Origin: Cryobacterium sp. PH29-G1
Lineage (GTDB): Bacteria; Actinomycetota; Actinomycetes; Actinomycetales; Microbacteriaceae
DNA: 64,000 bases
Direction of reading: 5' to 3'
NCBI RefSeq assembly: GCF_030063365.1
Contig: NZ_JASISY010000001.1
Span: forward strand, 372,001-436,000
Position 1 is the first letter of the stretch. Each line of letters opens with the position of its first letter. Positions 53,372 to 62,624 of this stretch are shown here, one piece after another. A model generated the notes under the pieces. The model worked only from the letters and a program-made list of their open reading frames with translations. It did not search any database and was not told the origin of the DNA. The position numbers were made by a program, and so were the translations under genes.

Positions 53372-54676
53372 GTGACCACCATCGAAGCGTTTGATGCCGT
53401 CGACCTGATACACACCAAGCGGGATCGCGGTGAGCTGAGTACCGCGCAAATCGACTGGCTCATCGACGCCTACACCCGTGGCTATGTGGGCGACGAACAG
53501 ATGGCCGCCATGACCATGGCGATTTTTCTGAACGGCATGACCCGAAACGAGATTCGCGCGCTCACCATGGCGATGCTCGCCAGCGGCGAACGGATGAGCT
53601 TCGCCGGGCTCGGCAAGCCGACCACCGACAAGCATTCCACCGGTGGTGTTGGTGACAAGATCACCCTGCCGCTCATGCCGCTCGTCGCCGTGTTCGGCGC
53701 GGCCGTGCCGCAGCTGTCCGGCCGTGGCCTCGGCCACACCGGCGGCACGCTCGACAAGCTCGAGTCGATTCCCGGATGGCGCGCCAACCTCAGCAACGCC
53801 GAGATGCTCAAGCAGCTGCAGGATATCGGCGGCGTGGTGTGTGCGGCCGGCAGCGGTCTGGCTCCGGCCGACGGCAAGCTCTACGCCCTGCGCGACATCA
53901 CCGGCACGGTCGAGGCCATTCCGCTGATCGCGTCGTCGATCATGTCGAAGAAGATCGCCGAGGGCACGAGTGCGCTCGTGCTCGACGTGAAATTCGGCTC
54001 CGGCGCTTTTCTGAAGGACATCGAACGGTCGCGGGAACTGGCGCGCACGATGGTGGAGCTCGGCGAGGATGCCGGGGTGGCGACATCCGCTCTGTTGACC
54101 AACATGAACGTGCCGCTCGGTTGTGCAATCGGCAATGCCAATGAGGTGCGCGAGTCGGTCGAGGTGCTCGCCGGTGGCGGCCCGGCCGATGTGGTCGAAC
54201 TCACCGTGGCCCTGGCCGAGGAGATGCTCGCCCTCGCGGGAATCACGGGCGTCGATGTGGCGGCCGCACTCACCGACGGCCGGGCCATGGACAAGTGGCG
54301 GGCCGTGATTCGGGCGCAGGGCGGCGACCCGGATGCCGCGCTGCCGGTCGCGCGCGAGACGCACGTCGTGCTGGCCGAGAGATCCGGCGTGCTGGTTGAG
54401 CAGCAGGCCCTGCCCTTCGGCATCGGGGCCTGGCGGCTCGGTGCCGGGCGGGCGCGCAAGCAGGACCCGGTGCAGCATGCCGCCGGTATCGACCTGCACG
54501 CCAAGCCCGGCGACACCGTGGTCAAGGGGCAGCCCCTGTTCACGCTCAGCGCCGACGAGCCGGAACGGTTCAGCCGTGCCCTCAAAGCCGTGGAGGGTGC
54601 CTGGCGCATCGGCGACCCGGGGGAGCCCGTGCAAGATGGCGGTCCGCTGATCGCGGAGCGCATCGGCAACCACTAA
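53372..54676 (+). CDS. deoA: Thymidine phosphorylase (pyrimidine-nucleoside phosphorylase)
   Basis: 434 aa. The phosphate and nucleoside site is KHSTGGVGDKITLPLMPLV, followed by SGRGLGHTGGTLDKLESIPG (family signature). LVLDVKFGSGAFLKD and the C-terminal alpha/beta domain are complete. It splits thymidine, deoxyuridine or uridine to base and (deoxy)ribose 1-phosphate. The GTG start has AAGGAG 8 nt upstream. It is the last gene of the nucleoside uptake and salvage operon. Confidence 0.95.
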   Translation: MTTIEAFDAVDLIHTKRDRGELSTAQIDWLIDAYTRGYVGDEQMAAMTMAIFLNGMTRNEIRALTMAMLASGERMSFAGLGKPTTDKHSTGGVGDKITLPLMPLVAVFGAAVPQLSGRGLGHTGGTLDKLESIPGWRANLSNAEMLKQLQDIGGVVCAAGSGLAPADGKLYALRDITGTVEAIPLIASSIMSKKIAEGTSALVLDVKFGSGAFLKDIERSRELARTMVELGEDAGVATSALLTNMNVPLGCAIGNANEVRESVEVLAGGGPADVVELTVALAEEMLALAGITGVDVAAALTDGRAMDKWRAVIRAQGGDPDAALPVARETHVVLAERSGVLVEQQALPFGIGAWRLGAGRARKQDPVQHAAGIDLHAKPGDTVVKGQPLFTLSADEPERFSRALKAVEGAWRIGDPGEPVQDGGPLIAERIGNH

Positions 54677-54790
54677 CAGCTGCTAGCCCGGGCTGCTGCC
54701 CGGGCGCTGGTTACCAGGGCCAACTGCTGTCTGGGCACGCTGGTCTCCCTCCGGGAATTCACGCGCAGAAGCGTTGGCCCGGCCAGATCA

Positions 54791-54928
54791 CGCGCGAGGG
54801 GACATCTTTGGCCCCATGGGTTTCGTGAGATGCCACGTTCGGCCCCTTGGCGGGGTCTCATGGGGCCGATCTTGTCGTCTCGCGCGGGGTGCGCGAGGTT
54901 CATGGGGCGGAATGCGTCGTCTCGCGGG
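54791..54928 (+). repeat. Imperfect inverted repeat with duplicated right arm (family C)
   Basis: The 28-bp arms at 54791-54818 and 54859-54886 pair at most positions, with CGCGCGAG and GGCCCCATG exact on the left. The whole unit is 96 bp. A second copy of the right arm follows at 54901-54928 (about 22 of 28 identical). It fills the middle of the 361-bp gap between deoA and the second DUF559-type gene. The rest of the gap has a CCCGGGCTGCTGCCCGGG hairpin after deoA and a TGTGGATAA at 55002. Confidence 0.7.
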
Positions 54929-55037
54929 CGAGGGGCAGCTTTACTGGGCCGATGTGGTCGATCGGGGCAGAAGAGCCCGAGCGACCAGGCCTGTGGATAA
55001 CTCTTCGCGGAGGGCGGGGTTGTGGCACCCTCAAGCC

Positions 55038-55940
55038 ATGCACAATCGAACTCCGCTCCCGCCCGACCTGGCTGACCGGGCCTTCACCGTTGCCGAGGCT
55101 CAAGCGGCGGGCCTCTCGGCGAAGCGAATGCGCTCGGGCGACATCGAGCATCCGTTTTGGGGTATCTGCCTGGCGGCGAGGGGCAATCAGGATGTAACCG
55201 ACCGCTGCCGGACCTTCCTGCCACGGATGCCCGCAGGCGCCTTCTTCAGCCACACCACGGCGGCCGTGCTCCACGGGATGCCCCTTCCGGGAACTCTCGA
55301 AACCGACCCGCGTATCCACGTGACCGTAGTGGGTTCGGACCGTGCGCTGCGTGGCGCGGGGGTGATCGGGCACAGCTCAGTGGACCGTCCCGGGGTGAAA
55401 GACCTCGCCGGGATGCCAGTGCTCGAGCCGATCGCGACTTGGTGCCGACTGGCATCCGTTTTGCAGCTGAACGACCTGGTGGCGGCCGGAGATCATCTGC
55501 TGCGTGCGGAGCTCGGACTCGCGACGGCCCCCGAGATTGCCGCGCGGGTTGTGCAGTATGCGGGGCATCGCGGCGCCCGCCGCCTGCGCGCCGCCGAGGC
55601 ACTGATTCGGCCTCGGGTGGAATCCCGCAGGGAAACATTTCTGCGCCTGTTTCTCATTGTGTGTGGGTTTCCGGAGCCGGAGACTAACCGGGATATTCCG
55701 CTGCCGAGGGGTAAACGGCGCGTGCGCGGGGACCTGGTTTACTTTCGCTACAAGGTGCTCGTGGAATACGACGGGGAGCAGCATCGCACCGACGATGTTC
55801 AGCACAACCGCGATGCCGAACGACTGCACGACCTGCGCGAAGCCGGGTGGTTGGTGATCACGGTGCGTAAGGGGTCGTCGAAAGACTGGGTGCGCGACGC
55901 CGTAGCTGCGGCGCTGCGGTCGCGGGGGTGGCGCCCGTAA
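55038..55940 (+). CDS. DUF559/Vsr-like endonuclease-fold protein, second paralogue
   Basis: 300 aa with the same plan as the gene at 35384. The N-terminal DNA-binding-like part (FTVAEAQAAGLSAKRMRSGDI) is followed by a middle with FFSHTTAAVLHGMPLP. The C-terminal PD-(D/E)XK-like domain has RVRGDLVYFRYKVLVEYDGEQH, then HDLREAGWLVITVRK. The Asp, the Glu-Tyr-Asp and the following His fit the active site of Vsr-related nucleases. ATG 55038 is preceded at exactly 6 nt by CACCCT, as in the paralogue. GC content matches the genome here. No partner gene is adjacent. Function unknown. Confidence 0.75.
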   Translation: MHNRTPLPPDLADRAFTVAEAQAAGLSAKRMRSGDIEHPFWGICLAARGNQDVTDRCRTFLPRMPAGAFFSHTTAAVLHGMPLPGTLETDPRIHVTVVGSDRALRGAGVIGHSSVDRPGVKDLAGMPVLEPIATWCRLASVLQLNDLVAAGDHLLRAELGLATAPEIAARVVQYAGHRGARRLRAAEALIRPRVESRRETFLRLFLIVCGFPEPETNRDIPLPRGKRRVRGDLVYFRYKVLVEYDGEQHRTDDVQHNRDAERLHDLREAGWLVITVRKGSSKDWVRDAVAAALRSRGWRP

Positions 55941-56063
55941 GCGTGTCCGACGATGCCAGGGTCGAGCCGGCGAGCACAATCGTCGTGGACGTCTGAACTC
56001 AGGCCAGATCCGCCGTGGCCAAATGACCGGGCATAAAGCACGGTCCGTGCCTAAGCTGAAGGC

Positions 56064-57050
56064 ATGCAAAAGCGCACCCTTGGAAAAACCGGCCGCACTG
56101 TTTCGGTAATCGGCCTCGGCACCTGGCAACTCGGCGCCGACTGGGGCGCCGTGTCTGACGAAGAAGCGACCGGGGTGATCGCGGCATCTGCTGATGCAGG
56201 AATCACCTTCTTTGATACAGCGGATGTCTACGGTGACGGCCGCAGCGAACGCCTGATCGGGCATGTTCTGGCGCACGATGCCCCCGGTGTGGAGATCACC
56301 GTGGCCACCAAAATGGGTCGACGTCTGGAACAGCTGCCCGAAAATTTTGTGCTGGCCAATTTTCGCGCGTGGACCGACCGGTCGCGTACCAACCTGGGCG
56401 TTGACACCCTCGACCTGGTACAGCTGCACTGCCCGCCGAGTTCGGTCTTCGAGTCCGGTGAGGTATACGACGCGCTCGACACCCTCGTTGACGAGGGTGT
56501 CATCAGCAACTACGGCGTGAGCGTGGAAACCTGCGACCAGGCCCTCGCCGCGATCAGCCACCCGGGCGTCGCCACGGTGCAGATCATCCTGAACGCCTTT
56601 CGACTCAAACCGCTCGACGAGGTACTGCCGGCCGCGCGCGCCGCCGGGGTCGGCATCATTGCGCGGGTTCCGCTGGCCAGCGGCCTGCTCACCGGCAAAT
56701 ATTCGCGCGAGACCGTCTTCGCCGCGAGTGATCACCGCAACTTTAACCGTGACGGCAGCCACTTCGATGTGGGAGAGACGTTCTCCGGCGTCGACTTCGA
56801 GGTGGGGCTGCAGGCCGCCACCGAATTCGCCGCCCTCGCCCCGGCCGGCCTCACCCCGGCGCAGGCCGCCCTGGCCTGGGTCGCGCAGATCGACGGGGTG
56901 AGCGCTGTCATTCCGGGAGCACGTTCGGTCGCGCAGGCTCAGGGCAACGCCGCAGCCGGTGTGGCCGAACCGCTCGACCTGGCCTTCAACGAAGGGGTGC
57001 AGGATATTTACGACCGGTTGCTGCGGGAGCAGATCCACCCGCGCTGGTGA
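56064..57050 (+). CDS. Aldo/keto reductase
   Basis: 328 aa TIM-barrel NADPH-dependent oxidoreductase. The tetrad is visible: Asp in FFDTADVYGDGRSE with Tyr four residues on, Lys in VATKMG, and His in LVQLHCPP. The NADPH-binding end is IPGARSVAQAQGN. It belongs to the larger AKR group that includes YajO/YhdN-like proteins. TAAGCT lies exactly 6 nt before the ATG (leaderless). The substrate is not known. It ends 15 bp from a convergent second AKR of a different subgroup. Confidence 0.88.
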   Translation: MQKRTLGKTGRTVSVIGLGTWQLGADWGAVSDEEATGVIAASADAGITFFDTADVYGDGRSERLIGHVLAHDAPGVEITVATKMGRRLEQLPENFVLANFRAWTDRSRTNLGVDTLDLVQLHCPPSSVFESGEVYDALDTLVDEGVISNYGVSVETCDQALAAISHPGVATVQIILNAFRLKPLDEVLPAARAAGVGIIARVPLASGLLTGKYSRETVFAASDHRNFNRDGSHFDVGETFSGVDFEVGLQAATEFAALAPAGLTPAQAALAWVAQIDGVSAVIPGARSVAQAQGNAAAGVAEPLDLAFNEGVQDIYDRLLREQIHPRW

Positions 57051-57065
57051 TGCGGCCAACGCGAT

Positions 57066-57881
57066 TCAGTCGAGGTCGTCGGGATCTTTGCCGGTGCGTT
57101 CGCCGCTGTTGAGCTCCGCGATAGCGGCCAGATCGGCGGCATCGAGCGCAATGTCAAAAACGTCGATGTTGGCACGGATGCGGGCCGGCGTGACCGACTT
57201 GGGAATGACAATGTTGCCGAGCGCCAGATGCCAGGCAATCACGATCTGAGCCGCCGATTTGTCGTGCTTGACGCCGATCGCGTCGAGGGTGTCGTTGCCG
57301 ATCGCGCGCCCCCGCGCCAGCGGCGACCAGGCCTCGGTGCGGATGCCGTGGGCCGCGTCATAGGCGCGCACCGCAGTTTGTGGCAGCCAGGGATGGAGCT
57401 CAACCTGGTTGAGCACGGGTACGACGTCGGTTTCGGCCAGCAGCCGATCGAGATGATGCGGGTGAAAATTAGAGACCCCGATCGAGCGGGCGCGGCCGTC
57501 GGTGCGGAGCTGTTCGAGGGCCCGATAGGTCTCGATGTAGCGATCCTGGTGCGGGGCGGGCCAGTGGATCAGATAGAGATCGACGTAGTCGAGTCCGAGT
57601 TTGGTCAGGCTCTCGTCGAATGCCCGCAGCGTTTCGTCGTAGCCGTGCCGATCGTTCCAGACCTTGGTGGTGACGAACACGTCGTCGCGGGGCACGCTCG
57701 AACGCGCCAGGCCCAGCCCGACGCCGACCTCATTGTCATAGAGCGCGGCGGTGTCGATATGACGGTACCCGGCGTCGAGCGCGACCTGCACGGTATCGGC
57801 GGCGAGGGCATCCGCTATTTTGTAGACCCCGAGACCGAGCTGGGGAATGGAATGGCCATCGTTGAGGGGGAGGGAGATCAT
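57066..57881 (-). CDS. Aldo/keto reductase, 2,5-diketogluconate reductase-like
   Basis: 271 aa, the short AKR5 type. RHIDTAALYDNE gives the catalytic Asp and Tyr, VTTKVWN the Lys, YLIHWP the His, and IPKSVTPARIRAN binds the NADPH phosphate. It resembles DkgA/DkgB-type reductases of sugar acids and methylglyoxal. TAGCAT lies exactly 6 nt before the ATG. The MFS gene upstream ends 9 bp before this start, so both transcripts are possible. Confidence 0.88.
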   Translation of the reverse strand: MISLPLNDGHSIPQLGLGVYKIADALAADTVQVALDAGYRHIDTAALYDNEVGVGLGLARSSVPRDDVFVTTKVWNDRHGYDETLRAFDESLTKLGLDYVDLYLIHWPAPHQDRYIETYRALEQLRTDGRARSIGVSNFHPHHLDRLLAETDVVPVLNQVELHPWLPQTAVRAYDAAHGIRTEAWSPLARGRAIGNDTLDAIGVKHDKSAAQIVIAWHLALGNIVIPKSVTPARIRANIDVFDIALDAADLAAIAELNSGERTGKDPDDLD

Positions 57882-57890
57882 GCCACCATG

Positions 57891-59099
57891 CTACGAGACC
57901 TGGATTTGGATGGGCTCGGTGTCGGGGATGGGGCTGATGTCGCGCCCGCGCAGGTCGGGGTGCCAGCGTCGACCGAGCGCGGGAATGATGCAGCCGAGGC
58001 CGGCGAAACCCGCGGCGACATAGATGGCCGCGACCGGTCCGAAGTGGTCGATCGAGAACCCGGCGATGGCGGAGCCCATGGCGGCGCCGATCAGCTGGCC
58101 GGTACCCACCCAGCCGTAGGCTTCGGCGGTGTCGCTGAACTTCACGCTCGCCGAGACGATGCCGAACAACACCGCGAAGGCGGGAGCGATGCCGACCCCG
58201 GCCAGGAGCAGCGCGAAGGAGAGCCACCAGAAGGTGAGCCACAGACTCGCCAGGGCGAGACCGACCGTGACGATGAGCATGCGGCCGGCCAGGGCCCACG
58301 GGCCGATCGGGGCGTGGCCGAGCGCGAGCCCGCCGATGAGTGAACCGATCGCGAAGATGCCGAGTACCCAGCCGGCGTCGGCGCTGCCGTGCCCGAATAC
58401 CGCAACCACTCCGGCTTCGACGGCGGCGCAGGCCGCGACGAGGGTGAACCCGACGACGGTGCTGAGCAGTACTTCGGGCTTTTTGAGCACGACGCCGAGC
58501 TTGCGGCGACTGCGTGGAATGCGCACCCGGCCCACTTCGGGCAGCGAGACGAACCAGATCCCGCCGGCCACCAGAAAGAAAGCGGCGAGCAGGATGCCCG
58601 CGGTCGTCGACACTTGCAGCGCCACGAAGGTCGCGATCACCGGGCCGAGCACCCAGATGATCTCCTGCGCGGAGGCGTCGAGTGCGAACAGCGGGGTGAG
58701 CTGACGGGAGTTGACGATCTTGGGATAGATGGTGCGCACGGCCGGTTGGATCGGCGGGGTGGACAGGCCGGCGACGAATCCGATGACCATGAGGCTCGAA
58801 ATGGCCAGCGGAACCAGCGCCATGACGATGATCGAGACCGCACAGATGAACATGGTCGCGACGATCACGGGGCGCATGCCGAGTCGGCCCATCAAACGAC
58901 TGGTGAGCGGGCCGGCGATGGCCTGACCGATGCTCATGGCGCCGAGGACCAGCCCGGCCGCGCCATAGGAATCAAAAATCCGTTCAATGTGAATGAGAAA
59001 CGCGAGCGAGAGCATTCCGAAGGGAAAACGGGCCGTCAGCTGAGCGCCGATCAGGCGGGATACGCCGGGCGTACGCAGGAGGGTCCAGTAACTTTTCAC
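57891..59099 (-). CDS. Major facilitator superfamily transporter
   Basis: 402 aa with twelve predicted helices. The loop 2-3 motif is SRLMGRLGMRPVIV, and the central cytosolic loop (RVRIPRSRRKLGVV) is basic. It looks like a drug or sugar efflux-type permease, but no substrate can be named. The GTG at 59099 is preceded by TAGACT with a 9-nt gap, so the leader is at most a few bases. It lies upstream of and is co-directional with the AKR gene. Confidence 0.85.
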   Translation of the reverse strand: MKSYWTLLRTPGVSRLIGAQLTARFPFGMLSLAFLIHIERIFDSYGAAGLVLGAMSIGQAIAGPLTSRLMGRLGMRPVIVATMFICAVSIIVMALVPLAISSLMVIGFVAGLSTPPIQPAVRTIYPKIVNSRQLTPLFALDASAQEIIWVLGPVIATFVALQVSTTAGILLAAFFLVAGGIWFVSLPEVGRVRIPRSRRKLGVVLKKPEVLLSTVVGFTLVAACAAVEAGVVAVFGHGSADAGWVLGIFAIGSLIGGLALGHAPIGPWALAGRMLIVTVGLALASLWLTFWWLSFALLLAGVGIAPAFAVLFGIVSASVKFSDTAEAYGWVGTGQLIGAAMGSAIAGFSIDHFGPVAAIYVAAGFAGLGCIIPALGRRWHPDLRGRDISPIPDTEPIQIQVS

Positions 59100-59165
59100 A
59101 GTGTTCCCAGTCTACGGTCGGGAGTGTCGAAATCGGGGGAGAGGACGTGCCCCCATGCGGGCCGG

Positions 59166-59681
59166 TCAGAGGGCCGAGTCGTCGTCGGCCCCGGTGAGGT
59201 GCTTACGAAATTCGAGGTACCCGAGCGATTCCCAGTCAGCCTCGAGGTCGAATTGGGGCTCGTAGCCCAGCGCGACGTACAACGCGACCGCTTCGGGCTG
59301 GCGCGGTCCCGTCGTCAGCATGATCGAGGGGATCCCGCGCCGACCGGCCTCCGCCTCGAGCTCCGCCATGACCTGGCGCGCGAGCCCGCGGCGCCGCTTT
59401 GCCGAGTGGGTCCACACCCGTTTCACCTCGACGGTCGTCTCGTTCGCCCGCATGAAGGCACCGCCGGCGCCCGCGTGGCCGTTCTCCACCAGCAGTACGA
59501 AAGCACCGCCAGCACTCGGCAGAAACCGCCGGGCCGGATACCGGCTGAGTTCGATCGAGGCCGGAACTCCATCGTGGCTGCCGTACCGCTCGTCGTATTC
59601 GCGGGAGAGTTCGGCGACCAGCGGCGCCGCCAGCGGGTCGGTCGGCGAGGTGTACAAAATGTTCGGGGATCGTGTGGGCAC
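59166..59681 (-). CDS. GNAT-family N-acetyltransferase
   Basis: 171 aa. The acetyl-CoA loop is KRRRGLARQVMAELEAEA (R/Q-x-x-G-x-A form), preceded by VEVKRVWTHSA and followed by MLTTGPRQPEAVALYVALGYE, all standard GNAT positions. The GTG at 59681 follows TATCGT by exactly 6 nt, matching the leaderless pattern seen elsewhere; ATG 59705, eight codons upstream, is the alternative. The acceptor substrate is unknown. Confidence 0.82.
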   Translation of the reverse strand: MPTRSPNILYTSPTDPLAAPLVAELSREYDERYGSHDGVPASIELSRYPARRFLPSAGGAFVLLVENGHAGAGGAFMRANETTVEVKRVWTHSAKRRRGLARQVMAELEAEAGRRGIPSIMLTTGPRQPEAVALYVALGYEPQFDLEADWESLGYLEFRKHLTGADDDSAL

Positions 59682-59846
59682 TACCCGACGATAGAACCGC
59701 AGCATCCGCTCGTCAAAATGAAAGGTGAGAGTGCAAAAGCACGATTTCCGAGGGCCGCCCGTGCATTAGGCTCGTTAGGTCTCATCCCGCGTGCAGGCTT
59801 CACTGGCGAACCTGTGCATTTTTGACCAATTCGAGAAGGAAGTGCC

Positions 59847-60740
59847 ATGCGCGCACGATTCATTATTCCGGCGTTCGCAGCCGGGGCAGTGCTGTTGCTC
59901 ACCGGTTGTGTCGACAATTCGACTCCCGCCGCGACGACTGCCCCCGATGCGGCCAGCACGATTGAAGCGGATGCTGCCGCGGTCGCGTTGCTCCCCGCCG
60001 ATATCAAGAGCGCAGGCGTGCTCGTGATCGGCACCGACGCGGCGTACCCGCCGAACGAGTTCAAGGATGATGCGGGTGCACCGATCGGCTGGGGCATCGA
60101 ACTCTCCAACGGTATCGCCGCCAAGCTCGGCCTGACCACCAAGTACCAGATCGCGTCGTTCGACAACATCATTCCCAGCATCACCGGCGGCACCGTCGAC
60201 ATCGGCGAATCCTCCTTCACCGACAACCTCGAGCGCGAGAAGCAGGTTGACTTCGTCAACTACTACAACGCCGGCATTCTCTGGGCCTCGCCCACCGGAA
60301 GCACCGTCGACCCCGACAACGCCTGCGGCCTGACCGTGGCCGTGCAGTCCAACACCGTAGAAGACACCGATGAGCTGCCGGCCAAGAGCGCGGCCTGCGT
60401 CGCCGCCGGCAAGGAGAAGATCGAGGTTCTGCCCTACGGTTCGCAGGACGAAGCGACCAACGCGGTCGTGCTCGGCAAGGCCGACGCCCTCAGCGCCGAC
60501 TCGCCCGTCACCCTGTACGCCATCTCCAAGGCTGACGGCAAGCTGCAGAAGGCCGGCGAGAGCTTCGACACGGCGCCGTACGGCATCACGGTCGATAAAG
60601 GTTCGGAATTGACCAAGGCCGTGCAGGCTGCTCTGCAGTCCATGGTCGACGACGGTTCCTACGCCAAGATCCTTGACACCTGGGGTGTTACCGACGGCGG
60701 TATCGACACCATCACGATCAACGCTGCATCCAACGGCTAG
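59847..60740 (+). CDS. Amino-acid ABC transporter substrate-binding lipoprotein
   Basis: 297 aa. Lipobox LLLTGC (Cys near residue 21) and a Thr/Ala-rich linker are followed by a family-3 solute-binding domain: VLVIGTDAAYPPNEF, GWGIELSNGIAAKLGL, IIPSITGGTVDIGESSFTDNLEREKQVDFV. This fits polar amino-acid receptors. A ribosome-binding site (AGAAGGAAG) precedes the ATG. It heads a three-gene importer operon. Which amino acid is bound cannot be told. Confidence 0.9.
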   Translation: MRARFIIPAFAAGAVLLLTGCVDNSTPAATTAPDAASTIEADAAAVALLPADIKSAGVLVIGTDAAYPPNEFKDDAGAPIGWGIELSNGIAAKLGLTTKYQIASFDNIIPSITGGTVDIGESSFTDNLEREKQVDFVNYYNAGILWASPTGSTVDPDNACGLTVAVQSNTVEDTDELPAKSAACVAAGKEKIEVLPYGSQDEATNAVVLGKADALSADSPVTLYAISKADGKLQKAGESFDTAPYGITVDKGSELTKAVQAALQSMVDDGSYAKILDTWGVTDGGIDTITINAASNG

Positions 60741-60757
60741 AGAGCGCGACTTTCATC

Positions 60758-61744
60758 ATGACTGACACGGCCGCGACCGCCGAAAAGACGGAGCCCGGAA
60801 TCAAGGCGATTCGTCTGCGCCATCCCTGGCGTAATACCTTCGCGGTCGTGTTGCTCATCATCGTGGCGTTGTTCATCGCCGATGCGGCGATGCGGCCGGC
60901 CTATAACTGGCCGGCCGTTGGCAAATATCTGTTTGACCAGCGCATCTCCCAGGCGGCGTTCGTCACCCTGCAGCTCACGGTGTACTCGATGATCATCGCG
61001 ATCATTCTCGGCGTGACGCTGGCCATCATGCGACTGTCACCGAACCCGGTGGTCAACAGCATGGCCTGGGTCTACCTCTGGGTATTCCGGGGCACACCGG
61101 TCTATGTTCAACTGGTCTTTTGGGGCCTGATCGGTACGATCTACCAGTCGATCGATATCGGGCTGCCGTTCACCGATCCGTGGGTGTCCTTTCCCACCCG
61201 GGTCGCGCTGAGTGCGTTCATTCTCGCGATCATCGGGCTGGCCCTGAACGAGGCCGCCTATATGGCCGAAATTGTGCGGGCCGGGCTGCTCTCGGTGGAC
61301 AGCGGACAGGAAGAAGCCGCCACCGCGCTCGGTATGAGCTGGTTTCAAACCATGGTGCGCGTGATCGTTCCGCAGTCGATGCGGGTGATCATCCCGCCGG
61401 CCGGCAACGAGGTCATCTCGATGCTGAAGACCACCTCGCTGGTCACGGCGATCCCGTTCACCCTCGAGCTCTACACGCGCTCCCGTGATATCTCGGCCGT
61501 CACCTTCGAGACGGTGCCGATGCTCCTCGTCGCATCGATCTGGTACCTGTTCTTCACCTCCATCCTTATGGTCGGCCAGTACTTTCTGGAGAAGCGCTTC
61601 GCCCGGGGCATCGGCGACCGTCGTCCCGACAAAAAAGCGGATGACGCCACCGCCGCCATGACGGGCGTCACCCCCGTGGTCGGTGGCAATCAGCCCACCG
61701 TCGTGCTGCCGCCCAATGATCCAGACCAGGGAGACCGCCGATGA
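60758..61744 (+). CDS. Amino-acid ABC transporter permease
   Basis: 328 aa of the HisMQ type. An N-terminal helix ([18 protein letters not shown]) precedes the standard five-helix core with [16 protein letters not shown] and [33 protein letters not shown] (the EAA ATPase-contact loop). The C-terminal 50 residues are an unconserved hydrophilic extension. It follows the receptor by 17 bp and overlaps the ATPase by 4 bp. Confidence 0.92.
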   Translation: MTDTAATAEKTEPGIKAIRLRHPWRNTFAVVLLIIVALFIADAAMRPAYNWPAVGKYLFDQRISQAAFVTLQLTVYSMIIAIILGVTLAIMRLSPNPVVNSMAWVYLWVFRGTPVYVQLVFWGLIGTIYQSIDIGLPFTDPWVSFPTRVALSAFILAIIGLALNEAAYMAEIVRAGLLSVDSGQEEAATALGMSWFQTMVRVIVPQSMRVIIPPAGNEVISMLKTTSLVTAIPFTLELYTRSRDISAVTFETVPMLLVASIWYLFFTSILMVGQYFLEKRFARGIGDRRPDKKADDATAAMTGVTPVVGGNQPTVVLPPNDPDQGDRR

Positions 61745-62517
61745 GCGCTGCGAACGATACGCCCATGGTGGTCGCTGACCGCGTCTCCAAGAGCTTCGGT
61801 TCCAACGAGGTGCTCAAGAGCATCTCCCTCGAGGTCAAAAGCGGAGAGGTGATGTGCCTGGTCGGGCCGAGCGGCTCGGGCAAGTCCACCTTCCTCCGCT
61901 GCATCAACCACCTCGAGGTGGTGTCGTCCGGGCGGCTGAGCGTCGACGGTGAACTCATCGGCTATCGCGAGGCCAACAACAGGCTTTATGAGATGCGCCC
62001 GAAAGAGGCCGCTCGGCAGCGCCGCGACATCGGCATGGTCTTTCAGCGCTTCAACCTGTTTCCGCACATGACCGCGTTGCAGAACGTGATGGAAGCACCC
62101 ATCCGGGTCAAAGGATTGTCCAAGGCCGGGGTCGAGGCCAACGCTCGCACCCTGCTGGCCCGAGTCGGCCTGGCCGAACGGGCCGACTATTACCCGGCGC
62201 ACCTGTCCGGGGGGCAACAGCAGCGGGTGGCGATTGCGCGTGCCCTCGCCATGGAACCCAAGCTCATGCTGTTCGATGAGCCGACCAGTGCGCTCGACCC
62301 CGAGCTCGTCGGTGAGGTGCTCGACGTGATGCAGAATCTCGCGCGCGACGGAATGACCATGATCGTGGTCACCCACGAGATGGGTTTCGCCAAAGAGGTC
62401 GCCGACTCTCTCGTCTTCATGGACGGCGGCGTCGTGGTCGAGAGTGGCGTGCCCACCGAAGTGTTGACCAACCCCCAACACGCGCGCACCCAAGCCTTCC
62501 TCTCCAAGGTCCTCTAG
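61741..62517 (+). CDS. Amino-acid ABC transporter ATP-binding protein
   Basis: 258 aa of the GlnQ/HisP type: [18 protein letters not shown] (Walker A), [17 protein letters not shown] (Q-loop), [15 protein letters not shown] (signature), [16 protein letters not shown] (Walker B) and [14 protein letters not shown] (switch His). It powers the permease encoded just before it. The ATG overlaps the permease stop. Confidence 0.95.
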   Translation: MSAANDTPMVVADRVSKSFGSNEVLKSISLEVKSGEVMCLVGPSGSGKSTFLRCINHLEVVSSGRLSVDGELIGYREANNRLYEMRPKEAARQRRDIGMVFQRFNLFPHMTALQNVMEAPIRVKGLSKAGVEANARTLLARVGLAERADYYPAHLSGGQQQRVAIARALAMEPKLMLFDEPTSALDPELVGEVLDVMQNLARDGMTMIVVTHEMGFAKEVADSLVFMDGGVVVESGVPTEVLTNPQHARTQAFLSKVL

Positions 62518-62533
62518 CCCCGTCTGTTGTTGC

Positions 62534-62600
62534 CCGGGCCCGGGCCCGGAAACTGGGCCCATGATAGATCATGGGCCCAGTTGCATAGGGTGGGCCCGGC
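62534..62600 (+). repeat. Interspersed palindromic repeat, family B, copy 2
   Basis: The partner of 15844-15910 (67 bp, no gaps). Here the centre is a perfect palindrome with 15-bp arms: AACTGGGCCCATGAT, AG, ATCATGGGCCCAGTT (62551-62582). It lies between convergent genes (amino-acid ABC operon and hrpA) and may act as a bidirectional terminator as well. Confidence 0.8.
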
Positions 62601-62624
62601 CAGCACACGACCGCAGCGACGCCC

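Noticed and set aside
55002-55010. TGTGGATAA, a perfect DnaA-box complement
   Set aside because: A single box, with no cluster, AT-rich unwinding region or dnaA/dnaN genes nearby; not an origin. It may simply be part of the next gene's promoter.
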